Shown here: positions 7,367-16,710 of the stretch, piece by piece
Position numbering within the stretch: position 1 is the stretch's first letter
Layout: every line of letters begins with the position of its first letter
Source: Methylotenera sp.
GTDB lineage: Bacteria > Pseudomonadota > Gammaproteobacteria > Burkholderiales > Methylophilaceae
Reading direction: 5' to 3'
Assembly (NCBI RefSeq): GCF_030653755.1
Contig: NZ_JAURYU010000011.1
Coordinates: forward strand, 123,811-187,810
DNA: 64,000 nucleotides
Position numbers and translations under genes: made by a program
The notes under the pieces: model-generated
The model's input: the letters and a program-made list of their open reading frames with translations, nothing else
The model's database searches: none
What the model was told of the DNA's origin: nothing

Positions 7367-9796
7367 ATGCAAAAGATGAAATTAGTAGTAATTGGTAACG
7401 GTATGGCCGGGATGCGTACAGTAGAAGAGTTGCTGAAAATAGCGCCTGATATTTATGATATTACGGTGTTTGGTGATGAGCCTTACCCTAATTACAACCG
7501 CATTATGTTGTCTCCTGTGCTCGCAAATGAGCAAACCATTGATGACATCATTTTAAATACCAGAGAGTGGTATGCTGAGAATAATATCACCCTGCACACA
7601 AGTGCAAGAGTGCATAAGATTGACCGTAAAAACCGTGTGGTATATACGGAAGACGGCATAAGCGCTGAATACGACAGGCTATTGATTGCGACAGGTTCCA
7701 AACCATTTATGCCACCAGTCCCAGGTAATGAGTTTGAGGGTGTCTTGGGTTATCGTGATATTAAAGATACGAACGACATGATTGAGGCAGCAAAAGTCTA
7801 TAAGCATGCTGTAGTGATCGGTGGTGGCCTGTTAGGTCTAGAAGCAGCCAACGGCTTAAAAATCCAAGGCATGGATGTCACAGTTATTCATAAAAACGAG
7901 TGGTTATTAGAGCGTCAGTTAGATAAAACTGCAGGTGGAATGCTGCAAAAAAATCTAGAAGCTAAGGGCCTTAATTTCTTATTGAATAAAAATACAGAAC
8001 AATTGGTTGGCGACGACAAAGGTCGCGTGAAGGCAGTGAGATTTAGCGATGGTCAGGAAATTCCAGCAGACTTGGTAGTGTGGGCAGTTGGTATCCGTCC
8101 AAATTACGCATTAGCTGAGTCGGCAGGTATTTATTGCAATAGAGGTATCGTGGTCAATGACACCATGCAAACTTATGACCCACGTGTGTATTCAGTGGGT
8201 GAGTGTGTGGCACACCGTGGTATTTCTTACGGACTAGTGGCGCCATTGTTTGAAATGGCTAAAGTCTGTGCAACGCACTTAGCTAACTTTGGCATAGGCC
8301 AATATAAAGGATCAGTGACATCAACTAAACTTAAAGTAACGGGTATTGATTTATTCAGTGCAGGTGACTTTATGGGCGGTGATGATACAGAAGAAATTGT
8401 TTTGCACGATGCAGTTGGTGGGATTTACAAAAAGCTCATCATCAAAAATGACAAAATCGTTGGTAGCGTGCTTTATGGGGATACCACGGATGGTTCGTGG
8501 TATTTTCAGATGTTAAGAGATGGTAAGGCGATTCACGAGATTCGTGATCACCTGATGTTTGGCCAAGACTCACTAGGTAATAGTGGTCATCAAGGCCAAG
8601 ATAAAGCAGCTTCCATGACCAATGAAATGGAAGTGTGTGGTTGTAATGGTGTATGTAAAGGCACCATTGTTAAAGCCATTCAAGATAAAGGTTTATTCAC
8701 CATTGATGATGTGAAGAAACAAACTAAAGCTGGGTCAAGTTGTGGTTCTTGCGTGGGCTTGGTTGAGCAAATTCTTGCTTCTACTTTAGGTGGTGGTTAT
8801 GCGCCTCCATCCACAAGTAAAGCAGTGTGTGGGTGTACTACAAAGAGCCATGAAGAGGTGCGTGCAGAAATCCGCACTCATAAATACCTAAGCATTCCAG
8901 ATGCCATGAAGGGGATGGCATGGTCTACACCAAACGGTTGTGCAACTTGCAGACCAGCACTTAACTACTATTTACTTTCAACTTGGCCACACGAGGCAAA
9001 AGATGACCCGCAATCACGTTTTATTAATGAACGTGTGCATGCAAATATCCAAAAAGATGGCACTTATTCTGTGATTCCACGTATGTATGGCGGCGTGACG
9101 ACTCCTGACCAACTCAGAAAAATTGCGGATGTTGCAGATAAATATGCAGTGCCGATGGTGAAAGTGACAGGTGGTCAACGGATTGACTTGTTAGGTGTGA
9201 AAAAAGATGACTTGGTCGACATGTGGAAAGACTTAGACATGCCATCAGGTTACGCTTACGGCAAGAGTATCCGTACGGTTAAAACCTGCGTTGGTTCAGA
9301 GTTCTGTCGTTTTGGTACACAAAACTCTACTCAATTAGGCATTGATATCGAAAAAGCATTCGACCACATGTGGGCGCCACATAAAGTGAAATTTGCGGTG
9401 TCTGGATGTCCACGTAACTGTGCTGAATCAGGCGTTAAAGATGTGGGTATTATCGGTGTGGATTCTGGCTGGGAAATTTATGTAGGCGGTAACGGCGGTA
9501 TTAAAACCGAAGCTGCACAGTTCCTATGTAAAGTGAAAACTTCAGAAGAAGTCATGGAGTACTCGGGTGCATTTATCCAGATTTACCGTGAAGAAGCGCG
9601 CTATTTGGATCGCACCGTGCATTGGATTGAACGTGTTGGTTTAGAGTATGTAAAACAACGTATTCTGGAAGATGCTGAAGGCCGTAAGGCAGCATACGAA
9701 CGCTTGATTTACGCACTACAAGGCGCATCAGACCCTTGGGCTGAACGCGTGAAAAATCGTGAGCAACATAAAGAGTACGAAACTATTACTGTTTAA
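7367..9796 (+). CDS. nirB: Assimilatory nitrite reductase, large subunit
   Basis: NAD(P)H-dependent siroheme nitrite reductase reducing nitrite to ammonium in the cytoplasm, 809 residues. Order: FAD/NAD(P)H oxidoreductase (1 to about 390; GNGMAGMRTVEEL at 9-21 and GGGLLGLEAA for NAD); a BFD-like [2Fe-2S] domain with C424, C426, C459 and C462; the sulfite/nitrite reductase ferredoxin-like half domain; then the [4Fe-4S]-siroheme site with C641, C647, C681 and C685 (CVGSEFC and SGCPRNC). The length is close to E. coli NirB. GGTGAG precedes the start. The small subunit nirD follows three genes later. Confidence 0.97.
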   Translation: MQKMKLVVIGNGMAGMRTVEELLKIAPDIYDITVFGDEPYPNYNRIMLSPVLANEQTIDDIILNTREWYAENNITLHTSARVHKIDRKNRVVYTEDGISAEYDRLLIATGSKPFMPPVPGNEFEGVLGYRDIKDTNDMIEAAKVYKHAVVIGGGLLGLEAANGLKIQGMDVTVIHKNEWLLERQLDKTAGGMLQKNLEAKGLNFLLNKNTEQLVGDDKGRVKAVRFSDGQEIPADLVVWAVGIRPNYALAESAGIYCNRGIVVNDTMQTYDPRVYSVGECVAHRGISYGLVAPLFEMAKVCATHLANFGIGQYKGSVTSTKLKVTGIDLFSAGDFMGGDDTEEIVLHDAVGGIYKKLIIKNDKIVGSVLYGDTTDGSWYFQMLRDGKAIHEIRDHLMFGQDSLGNSGHQGQDKAASMTNEMEVCGCNGVCKGTIVKAIQDKGLFTIDDVKKQTKAGSSCGSCVGLVEQILASTLGGGYAPPSTSKAVCGCTTKSHEEVRAEIRTHKYLSIPDAMKGMAWSTPNGCATCRPALNYYLLSTWPHEAKDDPQSRFINERVHANIQKDGTYSVIPRMYGGVTTPDQLRKIADVADKYAVPMVKVTGGQRIDLLGVKKDDLVDMWKDLDMPSGYAYGKSIRTVKTCVGSEFCRFGTQNSTQLGIDIEKAFDHMWAPHKVKFAVSGCPRNCAESGVKDVGIIGVDSGWEIYVGGNGGIKTEAAQFLCKVKTSEEVMEYSGAFIQIYREEARYLDRTVHWIERVGLEYVKQRILEDAEGRKAAYERLIYALQGASDPWAERVKNREQHKEYETITV

Positions 9797-9838
9797 TACA
9801 TTGATTTAATGCATTGTTAAAGATTAGGAAATAACATA

Positions 9839-11044
9839 ATGAAATCTAGTTTTTGGAAATCAGGTCATACACCGACCTTACTATCATCTTTTTTATATTT
9901 TGATTTAAGTTTTATGGTGTGGGTGTTACTCGGCCCATTAGCGGTACAAATTGCGACTGACTTGCAACTGACCCCCGCTGAAAAAGGCTTAATGGTCGCA
10001 ACTCCTGTGTTAGCTGGTGCACTATTACGTATCGTGATGGGTGTTTTAGTTGATCAAATTAAACCTAAAATGGCAGGCTTAATCGGTCAAGTGATTGTGC
10101 TTGCTAGCTTATTGGTAGCATGGTTACATGGCTTACAAACTTTCCAACACACGTTAATGTTAGGATTGGGTTTAGGGTTTGCTGGCGCTGCGTTTGCGGT
10201 TGCATTACCTTTAGCAAGCCGTTGGTATCCACCTGAGCATCAAGGTACGGCACTAGGTATTGCTGGTGCTGGTAACTCGGGTACTGTATTTGCAGCATTG
10301 TTTGCACCTGGTTTAGCCGTGGCATATGGTTGGAATAATGTATTTGGTCTAGCATTAATTCCATTAAGTATCGCCATGTTTATCTACATCGTTTTTGCAA
10401 AAGATGCGCCTGATGCACCAGCGGCAAAATCGCTAAGTCAATACATGCAGATTCTTAAAGATAAAGATGCTTGGTGGTTCATGTTTTTCTACAGCGTTAC
10501 CTTTGGCGGCTTTGTAGGTTTAGCTTCATCATTGACCATTTATTTCAATGACTTATATGCGCTAGGCCCTGTAGTGGCTGGTTACTGTACAGCAGCATGT
10601 GTGTTTGCAGGTTCGCTTGTACGTCCTTTAGGCGGCTGGTTAGCTGATCGTGTTGGCGGTATTCGTACTTTATTAACCATGTACATATTAGCTGCGGTGT
10701 TGTTGGTAGTGATGAGCTTTGGTCAACCAACTTACCAATTGGCGTTATGGGTGATCGTGCCAACAATGGCGATTTTAGGTATGGGTAATGGTGCAGTATT
10801 CCAGTTAGTACCACAACGTTTCCGTAAAGAAATTGGCGTGATGACTGGTTTAGTGGGTATGGCGGGTGGTGTTGGTGGTTTTTACTTAGCATCAAGCTTA
10901 GGGATCATTAAACAAGCCACTGGTAGCTATCAAGTTGGTATACTGATTTTTGCAGGGCTAGCTGCTTTAGCTGTACTTGGTTTGGTCGGTGTTAAAACAC
11001 GCTGGCGTACTACTTGGGGCGCAGCAACGACTGCCAAAGTATAA
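9839..11044 (+). CDS. narK: NarK-type nitrate/nitrite MFS transporter
   Basis: Twelve-helix major facilitator protein of 401 residues in the nitrate/nitrite porter family, in the inner membrane. The family nitrate signatures are visible as glycine-rich stretches in helices 5 and 11: GNSGTVFAALFAPG and GMAGGVGGFYL. The loop motif SRWYPPEHQGTALG and a positively charged segment around GSLVRPLGGWLADRVGG are typical. It lies between nirB and the phosphatase/kinase gene in the nitrate operon. The locus thus encodes two nitrate uptake routes, ABC and MFS; NasA-type symport or nitrite handling are both possible. Confidence 0.93.
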   Translation: MKSSFWKSGHTPTLLSSFLYFDLSFMVWVLLGPLAVQIATDLQLTPAEKGLMVATPVLAGALLRIVMGVLVDQIKPKMAGLIGQVIVLASLLVAWLHGLQTFQHTLMLGLGLGFAGAAFAVALPLASRWYPPEHQGTALGIAGAGNSGTVFAALFAPGLAVAYGWNNVFGLALIPLSIAMFIYIVFAKDAPDAPAAKSLSQYMQILKDKDAWWFMFFYSVTFGGFVGLASSLTIYFNDLYALGPVVAGYCTAACVFAGSLVRPLGGWLADRVGGIRTLLTMYILAAVLLVVMSFGQPTYQLALWVIVPTMAILGMGNGAVFQLVPQRFRKEIGVMTGLVGMAGGVGGFYLASSLGIIKQATGSYQVGILIFAGLAALAVLGLVGVKTRWRTTWGAATTAKV

Positions 11045-11080
11045 AAACTCAAGGTGTAAAGCTAAGGCATCACGTCAATC

Positions 11081-12775
11081 ATGTCACTTCAATTCACTGT
11101 AGGCCAATCAAGCCTTACTGGGCCACGTACACGTAATGAAGATTATGTTGGCTTAGTAACGCCATCAGGCGAGCAATTAAGTGTAAAAGGTGCACTTTTT
11201 GCAATCGCCGATGGCGTAAGTGGCAATGCTGGCGGTGGTGAAGCTTCTGAGATGACGGTACGTACCGTCACCACAGATTACTATGCCACACCAGATACTT
11301 GGGAGCCGCTTACTTCTCTAGACAAGGTCCTAACTGCTGCAAACCGTTGGCTGATTGCGCAAGCAAATGCGAATAGTGATATGGTGGGCATGGCGACAAC
11401 CTTGTCATTGCTTGTGTTGCGTGGGCAGCGCTACTATGCAGCCCATGTGGGCGACACCCGTATCTATCTATTGCGAAATGGCGCACTCAAGCAACTAACC
11501 ACTGACCATGTTTGGGACAGACCAGATATGCGTCACGTGTTAAAGCGCGCAGTGGGTTTAGATCGACATCTGGAAGTAGACTTCTCAGAAGGCGCATTGC
11601 AAGAAGGTGATGTATTTGCTTTAATGAGTGATGGCGTGTGGGATAGCGTAGGTGAGCAGGGTATCCATAAGCTTTTGGGCTTATACAATAACCCACAAAT
11701 GATTTGTGATCATCTTACTAAAATGGCCATTGAAAAAGGCAGTCAGGATAATTCTACTGCGGTTGTGTTAAGAGTCACTGCCTTAGGTCAGGATACGTTA
11801 TTAGAGCTTTTGGCTGGTGGTAAACATCTCACGGTGCCAGAAAAGTTAAGTGTGGGTGACCATATTGATGATTTTGAAGTACTTGAGTTGATGTATGAGT
11901 CACGGGCAAGTTTGCTGTATAAAGTGCGGCATACGACAACTAAGCAATTGTTTGTATTAAAAACCCTGCAACCAGCATTAGCAACGGATACTGAGAGTTG
12001 TCATGGCTTGCTGAATGAGGAGTGGTTAGCAAAACGTGTGGTTTCTCAGTACGTGCCGCAGGTGTTCCCAGTTTCAGTAGAGAAGCGAAGCAAGCTTTAC
12101 TACGTGATGAGCTGGCATGAAGGTGCAACCTTACAACAAAGATTAGATAGCGGACACCATTTTACGGTAGCTGGTATTCTTAAAGTTGGCATCGATATGA
12201 TGCGCGGTATTGGCGCCTTACATCGTCTCAACATTGTGCATAGAGATATTAAACCTGCTAATGTGCATCAAGGAAGTGATCAGCGACTGCGCATTTTAGA
12301 TTTAGGCGTTGCACTGAGTATGCAAACGAATAAATCAGATGTATTACAGAACCCTGGTACCCCCAGCTATATGGCGCCAGAATTGTTTGATGGTGAAATG
12401 GCAACCCCCCAAAGTGATATTTATGCAGCTGGCGTTACACTGTATCATCTACTTACACGTAAATATCCACATGGTGAAATAGAACCTTTTCAAAATCCAA
12501 AATTTGGTAGTCCTACGGCACCGACAAGATACCGTCCAGATATTCCGTATTGGTTAGAAAATATTGTATTAAAAGCAATTGCAACAGACCCTAAAGTGCG
12601 GTTTGAAACAGCAGAAGAAATGCTGATTGCACTTGAGCATGGTGAGTTAAAGCCTATTTTGCCACCAGCACGTACACCATTAATTGCACGTGCTAGATTG
12701 GTTAAGTGGCAATGGATAGCGATTTTTTCGTTAATCTTAAATTTTTTATTGATTTATTTATTAGCAGTTTCATGA
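11081..12775 (+). CDS. PP2C phosphatase / Ser-Thr protein kinase fusion in the nitrate operon
   Basis: Bifunctional signalling protein of 564 residues. Residues 1-235 are a PP2C phosphatase with RTRNED (16-21), an ADGVSG metal-binding motif near 44, GDTRIYL and the late SQDNSTAVVLR block. Residues about 265-520 are a protein kinase with lysine K294 (FVLKTL), catalytic HRDIKPAN (H387, D389) and a DLG in place of DFG (D407), then GTPSYMAPE. The glycine-rich loop is degenerate. A single membrane helix closes the C-terminus (about 543-562), placing both domains in the cytoplasm. Such fusions recur next to nitrate assimilation genes, but I know of no defined substrate. Confidence 0.88.
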   Translation: MSLQFTVGQSSLTGPRTRNEDYVGLVTPSGEQLSVKGALFAIADGVSGNAGGGEASEMTVRTVTTDYYATPDTWEPLTSLDKVLTAANRWLIAQANANSDMVGMATTLSLLVLRGQRYYAAHVGDTRIYLLRNGALKQLTTDHVWDRPDMRHVLKRAVGLDRHLEVDFSEGALQEGDVFALMSDGVWDSVGEQGIHKLLGLYNNPQMICDHLTKMAIEKGSQDNSTAVVLRVTALGQDTLLELLAGGKHLTVPEKLSVGDHIDDFEVLELMYESRASLLYKVRHTTTKQLFVLKTLQPALATDTESCHGLLNEEWLAKRVVSQYVPQVFPVSVEKRSKLYYVMSWHEGATLQQRLDSGHHFTVAGILKVGIDMMRGIGALHRLNIVHRDIKPANVHQGSDQRLRILDLGVALSMQTNKSDVLQNPGTPSYMAPELFDGEMATPQSDIYAAGVTLYHLLTRKYPHGEIEPFQNPKFGSPTAPTRYRPDIPYWLENIVLKAIATDPKVRFETAEEMLIALEHGELKPILPPARTPLIARARLVKWQWIAIFSLILNFLLIYLLAVS

Positions 12776-12803
12776 TTCAACTAGATATAAAGGTAGGACT
12801 AAA

Positions 12804-13118
12804 ATGAGTAATTGGGTAAGAGTTGCACCTCTTGAAGAAATCCCTAAGTTAGGTGCACGCGTTGTGCGCAGTAAAGACATTGATATCGGTGTGTTTCGTT
12901 TAGAGGATGACCGTATCTATGCTGTGAATAATAGCTGCCCACACAAAGGTGGTCCACTATCAGAAGGTATTGTGTACGGTGACAAAATTGCTTGTCCATT
13001 ACATAGTTGGAAAATCAGCTTAGTGGATGGTAAAGCTGATGAACCAGATGAAGGCGAGACAGCATGTTTTAACACCAAGATTGAAGGTGGCGTCGTTTAT
13101 TTAGAGCTAAAAGAGTAA
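12804..13118 (+). CDS. nirD: Nitrite reductase small subunit (Rieske-type)
   Basis: Small subunit of the NirBD nitrite reductase, 104 residues, a Rieske-fold protein. Unlike E. coli NirD, which has lost the metal ligands, this one keeps a complete set: C45-x-H47 (CPHK) and C64-x2-H67 (CPLH). It probably binds a [2Fe-2S] cluster and takes part in electron transfer to NirB. It is separated from nirB by narK and the kinase gene, and nasA begins 5 bases after its stop codon. Confidence 0.93.
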   Translation: MSNWVRVAPLEEIPKLGARVVRSKDIDIGVFRLEDDRIYAVNNSCPHKGGPLSEGIVYGDKIACPLHSWKISLVDGKADEPDEGETACFNTKIEGGVVYLELKE

Positions 13119-13123
13119 TTGAT

Positions 13124-15841
13124 TTGATTAAGCAAACTAAAAGTACTTGTTGTTACTGCGGTGTTGGCTGCGGGGTGATTATTCACTCTGAAAATGACAA
13201 AATTATCGATGTTAAAGGTGATCCACAACATCCAGCAAACTTTGGTCGTTTGTGTACCAAAGGCTCTACGTTGCATCTTTCAGCTAAGCTGGATAATCGC
13301 TTGCTGTACCCTGAAGTTCGCCAGAGTCGTCATTTACCACGAACCAGAGCGACATGGGACGAGTCACTCGACTTAGTGGTTGAGAAGTTTGCTACATTAA
13401 TCGAAACACATGGCCCTGATAGTGTGGCTTTTTATATTTCAGGCCAATTGCTGACTGAAGATTATTATGTCTTTAATAAACTAGCCAAGGGTCTGATTGG
13501 TACGAATAATGTGGATACCAATTCAAGACTTTGCATGAGCTCAGCCGTTGCTGGCTATAAATTAACGCTAGGTGCTGATGCGCCGCCTGCTTGCTACGAA
13601 GATATTGACCATACAGATTGCTTATTTATTGCAGGGTCTAATACTGCTTTTGCACATCCAATCCTTTATCGTCGTATTGAAGATGCCAAAGAGAAAAATC
13701 CAAATTTAAAAATAGTGGTGGTAGATCCTCGCCAGACTGACACAGCCAAGGCCGCAGATTTGCATTTAGCAATCTTGCCAGGTACTGATGTTGCGTTATT
13801 CAATGGCATGTTGCATATCATGCTATGGGAAGGCATGTTGGATAATGACTTTATTGATGCCCATACCAATGGCTTTGCTGAGCTAAAAGAAACGGTGCGC
13901 GAATACACCCCTAAAATGGTAGCTGATATTTGCGGTATTAAAGAAGCGGATATTATCACTGCGGCTAAATGGTTTGGTAAAGGCCCAACGCTTTCTATGT
14001 ACTGTCAAGGCCTGAATCAGTCGATTAATGGCAGCGATAAAAATGCAGCGTTGATTAACCTGCATTTGGCTACAGGTCAAATTGGTAAACTTGGCGCAGG
14101 TCCATTCTCACTGACTGGTCAGCCTAATGCCATGGGCGGGCGTGAGGTTGGTGGTATGGCTACGCTGTTATCTGGTCATCGTGACCTAGCTAACCCAGTG
14201 CATCGTGCTGAAGTGGCTAGTTTTTGGGGTATCGAAAGCATTTCTGATATACCTGGTAAGTCAGCCGTCGATATGTTTAAAGCAGTTAAAGATGGCAGTA
14301 TTAAAGCAATCTGGATTGCCTGTACCAACCCTGCACAATCGATGCCTGATCTCAATGATGTATTAGAGGCATTAGATAATGCTGAGCTAGTGGTTGTACA
14401 GGATGCCTTTGATAATACTGAAACTTGCCAATATGCTGATGTATTACTGCCAGCCAGCACATGGGGAGAAAAAGAAGGGTCGGTTACCAACTCTGAGCGC
14501 CGTATTACACGTGTTAATCCTGCTGTTATTCCACCAGCTGAAGCTCGCCATGATTGGGCAATTGTTGTAGATTTTGCACAACGCTTAGAGCAAAGACTCG
14601 CAAAAAACACTGCGTTGTTCCCATATACGACGACTGAGCAAATTTTCGATGAGCATCGTGAAACCACACGCGGACGAGATTTAGATATTACTGGCCTAAG
14701 TTACACATTGCTCAATGAGCAGGGCCCGCAGCAATGGCCGTTTAAAAACGGTGATGTAACAGGTAAGGCCCGTTTGTATGCAGACGGCGTATTCCAGAAG
14801 CCTGATGGCAAAGCACAGTTCCTGAACGCTACCTATAAAGGCACTGCTGATAAAACAGATGCACGTTATCCATTGCACCTACTGACGGGGCGTCTACGCG
14901 ACCAGTGGCACGGTATGAGTCGAACTGGTAATGTTGCGCAGTTATTTAATCATGCAGAAGAGCCTGTTATTCATATGAGCGCAGACGATATGATGCGCCG
15001 CTCCATTCAAAATGGGGATGTCGTTAAGGTCAGTAACAAACGAGGTAGTCTAGTACTACCTGTACAAATGTCCGATGAGGTAAAACCATCTCAGACCTTT
15101 ATCCCAATGCACTGGGGTAGCCAGTTTATGCATGGTTTAGGCGTCAATGCATTAATGCCTTCAGCGTATGACAAAGTTTCTAAACAGCCAGAACTTAAGC
15201 ACACCGCGATTAAGCTAGAGAAGTTAGAACTACCTTGGCGCATGACTGTGATGCGCACCATACACAACTTGGATGTGTTGCAGAAGTTAAAAGGGTACTT
15301 ATCTCACTTTGAGTATGCTAGTTGCGGGCTATTCGGTCGTGAGACAGAAACACATTGTGGCATGCTCATTTTAAGAGCTGCACACACAGAAGCACCTGAT
15401 GATCAAGTGATCCAAGACATAGATACTTTGCTCGGCATGACAGGGGACGCACCTTTGCTCAATTATCTGGATGCTAAGCGTGGCATTAGTAAACGTATTC
15501 TGGTTGAAACAAACTTGGAAAATAAGGCAGAGGTAACAGGCGTTAGGTTAGTGGGGGAGACCTTAGCTGCTGCCTGGCTTAAAGATGTCATGGGGACAGG
15601 GGAATTTAGCCCTGAGTTACGTCGCTGGGCATTAGCGCCATTGAGTGCTCCGCCAGCTGGTCAGCGTAGTCGCGGTAAGATTGTTTGTAATTGTTTGGAT
15701 GTTGCTGAAAACGAAATTATCGATAATATTCAATTGGGCGCAGATTTGCTCACATTACAGAACAAGCTTAAGTGCGGTACGCAGTGCGGGTCTTGTGTAC
15801 CTGAGTTAAAACAGTTGGTTCGTATACATGCTAAACACTAG
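13124..15841 (+). CDS. nasA: Assimilatory nitrate reductase, catalytic subunit
   Basis: Molybdenum bis-MGD enzyme reducing nitrate to nitrite in the cytoplasm, 905 residues. The N-terminal [4Fe-4S] ligands are C9, C12, C16 and C44 (CCYCGVGC and GRLCTKG), followed by the molybdopterin oxidoreductase domain and the molydopterin-binding fold (about 590-710). The C-terminus has a BFD-like [2Fe-2S] domain with C855, C857, C888 and C891, as in Klebsiella NasA. The start appears to be TTG at 13124; no ATG or GTG fits the N-terminal motif, and AAGAG lies about 9 bases upstream inside nirD. No partner reductase (NasB/NasC) gene is visible, so the electron donor is unknown. Confidence 0.95.
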   Translation: MIKQTKSTCCYCGVGCGVIIHSENDKIIDVKGDPQHPANFGRLCTKGSTLHLSAKLDNRLLYPEVRQSRHLPRTRATWDESLDLVVEKFATLIETHGPDSVAFYISGQLLTEDYYVFNKLAKGLIGTNNVDTNSRLCMSSAVAGYKLTLGADAPPACYEDIDHTDCLFIAGSNTAFAHPILYRRIEDAKEKNPNLKIVVVDPRQTDTAKAADLHLAILPGTDVALFNGMLHIMLWEGMLDNDFIDAHTNGFAELKETVREYTPKMVADICGIKEADIITAAKWFGKGPTLSMYCQGLNQSINGSDKNAALINLHLATGQIGKLGAGPFSLTGQPNAMGGREVGGMATLLSGHRDLANPVHRAEVASFWGIESISDIPGKSAVDMFKAVKDGSIKAIWIACTNPAQSMPDLNDVLEALDNAELVVVQDAFDNTETCQYADVLLPASTWGEKEGSVTNSERRITRVNPAVIPPAEARHDWAIVVDFAQRLEQRLAKNTALFPYTTTEQIFDEHRETTRGRDLDITGLSYTLLNEQGPQQWPFKNGDVTGKARLYADGVFQKPDGKAQFLNATYKGTADKTDARYPLHLLTGRLRDQWHGMSRTGNVAQLFNHAEEPVIHMSADDMMRRSIQNGDVVKVSNKRGSLVLPVQMSDEVKPSQTFIPMHWGSQFMHGLGVNALMPSAYDKVSKQPELKHTAIKLEKLELPWRMTVMRTIHNLDVLQKLKGYLSHFEYASCGLFGRETETHCGMLILRAAHTEAPDDQVIQDIDTLLGMTGDAPLLNYLDAKRGISKRILVETNLENKAEVTGVRLVGETLAAAWLKDVMGTGEFSPELRRWALAPLSAPPAGQRSRGKIVCNCLDVAENEIIDNIQLGADLLTLQNKLKCGTQCGSCVPELKQLVRIHAKH

Positions 15842-16179
15842 GGCTACGTGTTAAGTCAACTCCTATTGGGTGCTGACTCTTAGCGCTTGATGCTTAGGCA
15901 TAATAGCTGCCACTAAAATAAAAAGCGCGCGATGAGTATTCATGGCGCATTTTGCCACCGATGGTATTCAGCATTAGATAGTCAGTACGTGGTATTTTTC
16001 AGCGGCCATATGCTCCATCTCACCGTAAGCTGTAAAGTCTCTGATGTGTAACGGTTGAGCGTCGCGGTCATTCGTTGCGCATAAAGCAAATCTTTTGCAC
16101 AAAAGACACCATCAGCGCATTGTAGGTTGGGGTCTGCCTCACAGCGTGCAATCACTTGGTTAGTCTGTGGTGCTTATGA
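15842..16179. other. Intergenic region with degenerate coding traces
   Basis: 338 bases between nasA (plus) and a minus-strand gene. No T-tailed terminator for the nitrate operon was recognised. The right half contains the minus-strand coding remnant listed separately; nothing convincing was seen in 15842-15973. Confidence 0.6.
15974..16173 (-). pseudogene. Frameshifted remnant of an unidentified protein
   Basis: The minus strand reads protein-like sequence in two frames that join across an apparent one-base shift. The first frame (16173 down) gives IARCEADPNLQCADGVFCAK. The other gives ATNDRDAQPLHIRDFTAYGE, continues about 15 residues and stops at 15974-15976. Neither has a good start. The first frame is also in phase with the upstream 161-residue gene, separated from it by TAG and TAA. 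It could be a decayed gene or a decayed extension of that neighbour. Family not recognised. Confidence 0.3.
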
Positions 16180-16665
16180 CTATTCCGATGTAACCTTACT
16201 AGCAGGGGCGTATGGGGTTTTCTTAAGTCGTTTAGCTTCTATTAACAGATCTTCGGCAAGCTTACTTTGCTCTTTTTGTTGCATACAGGACTGCTCAATC
16301 GCATTTTTCACTTCTAAAGAGGTGCCTCTGTTATTGTAAACCTCGTTTACTAGGGCCAGAGTCTGTGCATCTTCGGCGCTCTCTAATTGCTCTTCTTTTG
16401 TTTTACCTGTCTGTCGAAGCCACATCATTTTCTTTGCCGCGTCACCACGTTGTTTGCAGTCAGCATCTACTTGGTATGGAGATAAATCTCTATCTTTCGT
16501 AGCACCATCACTAGCCTTTGCTGCTTTCATGGTTTTACTGTAGTTTTGGTTAGCACATGGCGTGTCTTGAAAACTACTGCCACAACGATACATTGTGGCA
16601 GCTAGCGTAATCTGCGTGCAACATAACAACGCGCAGGTGGTGATACTAAGCAATAATGATTTCAT
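16180..16665 (-). CDS. Small secreted protein, function unknown
   Basis: 161 residues with a signal peptide at 1-23 (hydrophobic core LLLSITTCALLCC, cut near TLAATMYRC). The mature start YRCGSSFQDTPC recalls DUF4124-like periplasmic proteins, where a short Cys-containing motif follows the signal. The rest is charged and helical (KQRGDAAKKMMWLRQTGK, EQSKLAEDLLIEAKRLKK) with four cysteines in the mature part. No enzymatic motif is visible. It is probably periplasmic. It lies just downstream of slyD on the same strand (45 bases). Confidence 0.7.
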   Translation of the reverse strand: MKSLLLSITTCALLCCTQITLAATMYRCGSSFQDTPCANQNYSKTMKAAKASDGATKDRDLSPYQVDADCKQRGDAAKKMMWLRQTGKTKEEQLESAEDAQTLALVNEVYNNRGTSLEVKNAIEQSCMQQKEQSKLAEDLLIEAKRLKKTPYAPASKVTSE

Positions 16666-16710
16666 ATGAATAGGCTGTGAGCGTATTTAGGTCATCAATG
16701 ATGGTATTGA

